A stretch of DNA of 6,994 nt, from the NCBI GenBank assembly GCA_002332795.1, contig DDBP01000084.1, forward strand, positions 1-6,994, in the 5' to 3' direction. Shown piece after piece: positions 5,802-6,994 of the stretch. A model generated the notes under the pieces. The model did no database searches, was not told the DNA's origin, and saw only the letters and a program-made list of their open reading frames with translations. Position numbers and translations under genes: made by a program. The stretch comes from Anaerolineales bacterium UBA2029 (GTDB lineage: Bacteria > Chloroflexota > Anaerolineae > Aggregatilineales > Aggregatilineaceae). Each line of letters begins with the position of its first letter. Position 1 is the first letter of the stretch.

Positions 5802-6839
5802 TCACTCCGCGCGGCGCAACAGGCGCATCGCCAGCCGGTAGAGCGCGTAGAGCGGCGGGCGATAGACGCGGTCCCACGCCCCCGCGCCGCGCACGACCTG
5901 CCCGCCCCAGCCGCGCTTGAAGCGATAGACGCCCCACAAGCCATCGGAGCGGGACTCGAACTGCGCTTCGAGTTCGTCCGGCTCGGCGTCGGGCACGCCA
6001 TAGAGATCGTACCAGCGCGCGCCGCCCGCCTTCGCCCACTGAATGCCCGCCCACTGTACGCCGTAGGAAGCCATGCGTTGACGCTCACGGTCGGACGACG
6101 CGCCGTAGAAGTACCACGCCCACTGGCCCAGCCGGAAGACCATCACGCCGGCCAGGTCTTGCCCGCCGTAGCTGCCCAGGATCAGCGCAGCGCGGCCCGC
6201 CGGCGCGAACAGGTCATAGGCGCGCTGATAGTACGCGGGCGCGTGCACGCCGAACTGATCGCGCGCGCCCGTCTCGGCCAGCAGCGCGTTGAAGCGCGGC
6301 ACGTCGTCGCGCGTCCCATAGCGGATGGCGACCTCGAACTTCGCGCTCTTGCGGATGTTGCGGCGCGTGCCTTGATTCATGCGGGCCAGGATCGTCTCCT
6401 CGTCACCGCTGATGTCCAGCACGATGGTGCGCGGCGGCTGCACTGTCTGCGGGCTGCGGCGGAAGCCATAGCGGGCGAAGTCTATCCCCTCCAGTCCCAG
6501 CCCCGGCTCGATCTTCAGCAGGACTGCCCCGCGCTCCCGCGCCGCCCCGTCGAGCGCCCTCAGCAGCGCGCTGACCTGTGCCGCGTCTGCCCAGTCCACC
6601 AGCGGCCCGGCGGGGATATAGGCGAGCGTCCCCAGGCCGAGCGGTAGCGGTCGCAACAGCATCTGCGCCCCGGCGACCAACGCCCCTGTGTCGTCGGCCA
6701 GGGCCACACGGACAGGCTGCCAGCCGAAGGCAGCCTTCAGCGCGCCCCAGTCGCTCAGTTGCAGGAGGTGCGCGCGCGGTTGCGCGGCGACGAAGTCGTC
6801 CCAGGCGGCGGAGTCAGGGGTCAGCGGGTGCAGGATCAT
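5802..6839 (-). CDS. FemAB/FemX-family aminoacyltransferase, upstream paralog
   Basis: A 345-residue FemAB/FemX-family protein and first gene of a two-gene operon. Landmarks match those of the downstream copy in order: HLLQLSDWGALK (24-35), LAYIPAGPLVDW (72-83), LARMNQGTRRNIRKS (151-165), WAWYFYGASSDRERQRM (240-256), YDLYGVPDAEPDELE (277-291) and LWGVYRFKRGWGGQVVRGAGAW (301-322). The length equals that of coiled-coil-free FemX. The ATG at 6839 has GGAG 5 bases upstream (complement of 6845-6848) and a strong promoter just beyond. The expected role is transfer of an amino acid from aminoacyl-tRNA to a peptidoglycan precursor or a related surface substrate. Automatic annotations may call it a GNAT-family acetyltransferase because of its fold. 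Some family members in Gram-negative phyla act in polysaccharide or other pathways, so the substrate stays open. Confidence 0.9.
   Translation of the reverse strand: MILHPLTPDSAAWDDFVAAQPRAHLLQLSDWGALKAAFGWQPVRVALADDTGALVAGAQMLLRPLPLGLGTLAYIPAGPLVDWADAAQVSALLRALDGAARERGAVLLKIEPGLGLEGIDFARYGFRRSPQTVQPPRTIVLDISGDEETILARMNQGTRRNIRKSAKFEVAIRYGTRDDVPRFNALLAETGARDQFGVHAPAYYQRAYDLFAPAGRAALILGSYGGQDLAGVMVFRLGQWAWYFYGASSDRERQRMASYGVQWAGIQWAKAGGARWYDLYGVPDAEPDELEAQFESRSDGLWGVYRFKRGWGGQVVRGAGAWDRVYRPPLYALYRLAMRLLRRAE
5805..5808 (-). promoter_or_regulatory. Ribosome binding site of the downstream femAB gene
   Basis: On the minus strand this reads GGAG, 9 bases before the ATG at 5795 and immediately before the upstream TGA (5804-5802). 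Its position across the gene junction supports translational coupling of the two paralogs. Confidence 0.6.
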
Positions 6840-6873
6840 CGAGTCTCCGGTTGTGTACGTTGGCGCTGCGGGG

Positions 6874-6904
6874 ATTATACCGCGCGAGAGAAGAGGTGTG
6901 TCCA
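6874..6904 (-). promoter_or_regulatory. Promoter of the femAB operon
   Basis: On the minus strand a perfect TATAAT (complement of 6874-6879) lies about 35 bases before the start codon. TGGACA (complement of 6899-6904), five of six to TTGACA, lies upstream with a 19-base spacer, longer than the optimal 17. The predicted start near 6867 gives a leader under 30 bases containing the GGAG ribosome binding site. Confidence 0.65.
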
Positions 6905-6921
6905 GGCCAGCAGGCGGCTTC

Positions 6922-6949
6922 CCCTCGCCGCGCGACGCAGTCGCGAGGG
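6922..6949. other. GC-rich inverted repeat near right edge
   Basis: CGCGAC (6931-6936) and GTCGCG (6940-6945) pair around a GCA loop. An alternative outer stem pairs CCCTCG (6922-6927) with CGAGGG (6944-6949). No T-run follows. It lies upstream of the femAB promoter in the last 90 bases, where I see no start of another gene. Its function is unknown. Confidence 0.35.
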
Positions 6950-6994
6950 AGTTCAGGGGCGGACAGGACTAGCGCAAGCGTTACGGTTGGCTCG

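Noticed and set aside
5754..6647. Plus-strand open frame of 297 codons opposite the upstream femAB gene
   Set aside because: It is fully antisense to a gene with recognisable FemX motifs, and its Arg/Ala/His-rich composition is that of a shadow frame.
193..6839. Functional link between the tRNA-Lys gene and the aminoacyl-tRNA-using FemX proteins
   Set aside because: They are about 4.4 kb apart, in separate units on opposite strands. Proximity alone gives no evidence that lysine is the transferred residue.
1..6994. CRISPR array, toxin-antitoxin pair, riboswitch or new defence system
   Set aside because: No regularly spaced direct repeats, no nuclease or toxin motifs and no recognisable aptamer were seen. 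The genes present belong to ordinary families.

Overview
This is a GC-rich chromosomal window with genes on both strands, short operons and compact spacing. The protein types (a cytosolic-type GH31 glucosidase, an alkyltransferase-like protein, a membrane-anchored DUF4352-like protein and two adjacent FemX-like proteins) and the strong G/C third-position codon bias fit a Chloroflexota bacterium such as an Anaerolineae-type lineage. That assignment is inference: there is no marker gene here beyond one tRNA.

Layout from left to right. Positions 1-49 are a degenerate tandem heptanucleotide repeat. Next comes a self-contained tRNA-Lys(CTT) unit with a near-consensus promoter (153-181), the tRNA with encoded CCA (193-269) and a textbook Rho-independent terminator (275-299). 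A GH31 alpha-glucosidase gene follows on the plus strand (406-2928). It converges with a minus-strand gene for an alkyltransferase-like (ATL) DNA-lesion-binding protein (2925-3311), and both stop codons share one CTAG tetranucleotide. Positions 3312-3951 hold no intact gene. They contain the N-terminus of a REP-associated tyrosine transposase (RAYT) that breaks off after about 31 residues, then GC-rich coding-like debris, then an AT-rich promoter region. A lower-GC gene for a single-pass membrane protein with a DUF4352-like extracytoplasmic domain lies at 3952-4572. The right third is a minus-strand two-gene operon of FemAB/FemX-family aminoacyltransferase paralogs (6839-5802, then 5795-4683), led by a perfect TATAAT box just upstream.

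How the genes relate. The two FemX-like proteins probably act together on cell-wall or surface-polymer aminoacylation, using aminoacyl-tRNA as donor. They are transcribed together with a 6-nt gap. The glucosidase, the ATL protein and the membrane protein are separate transcription units with no evident pathway link. I see no CRISPR array, no complete mobile element and no clear new multi-gene system. The points most worth a second look are the tandem FemX pair, the RAYT remnant with its adjacent debris, the Trp-for-Cys ATL protein and the heptamer repeat.
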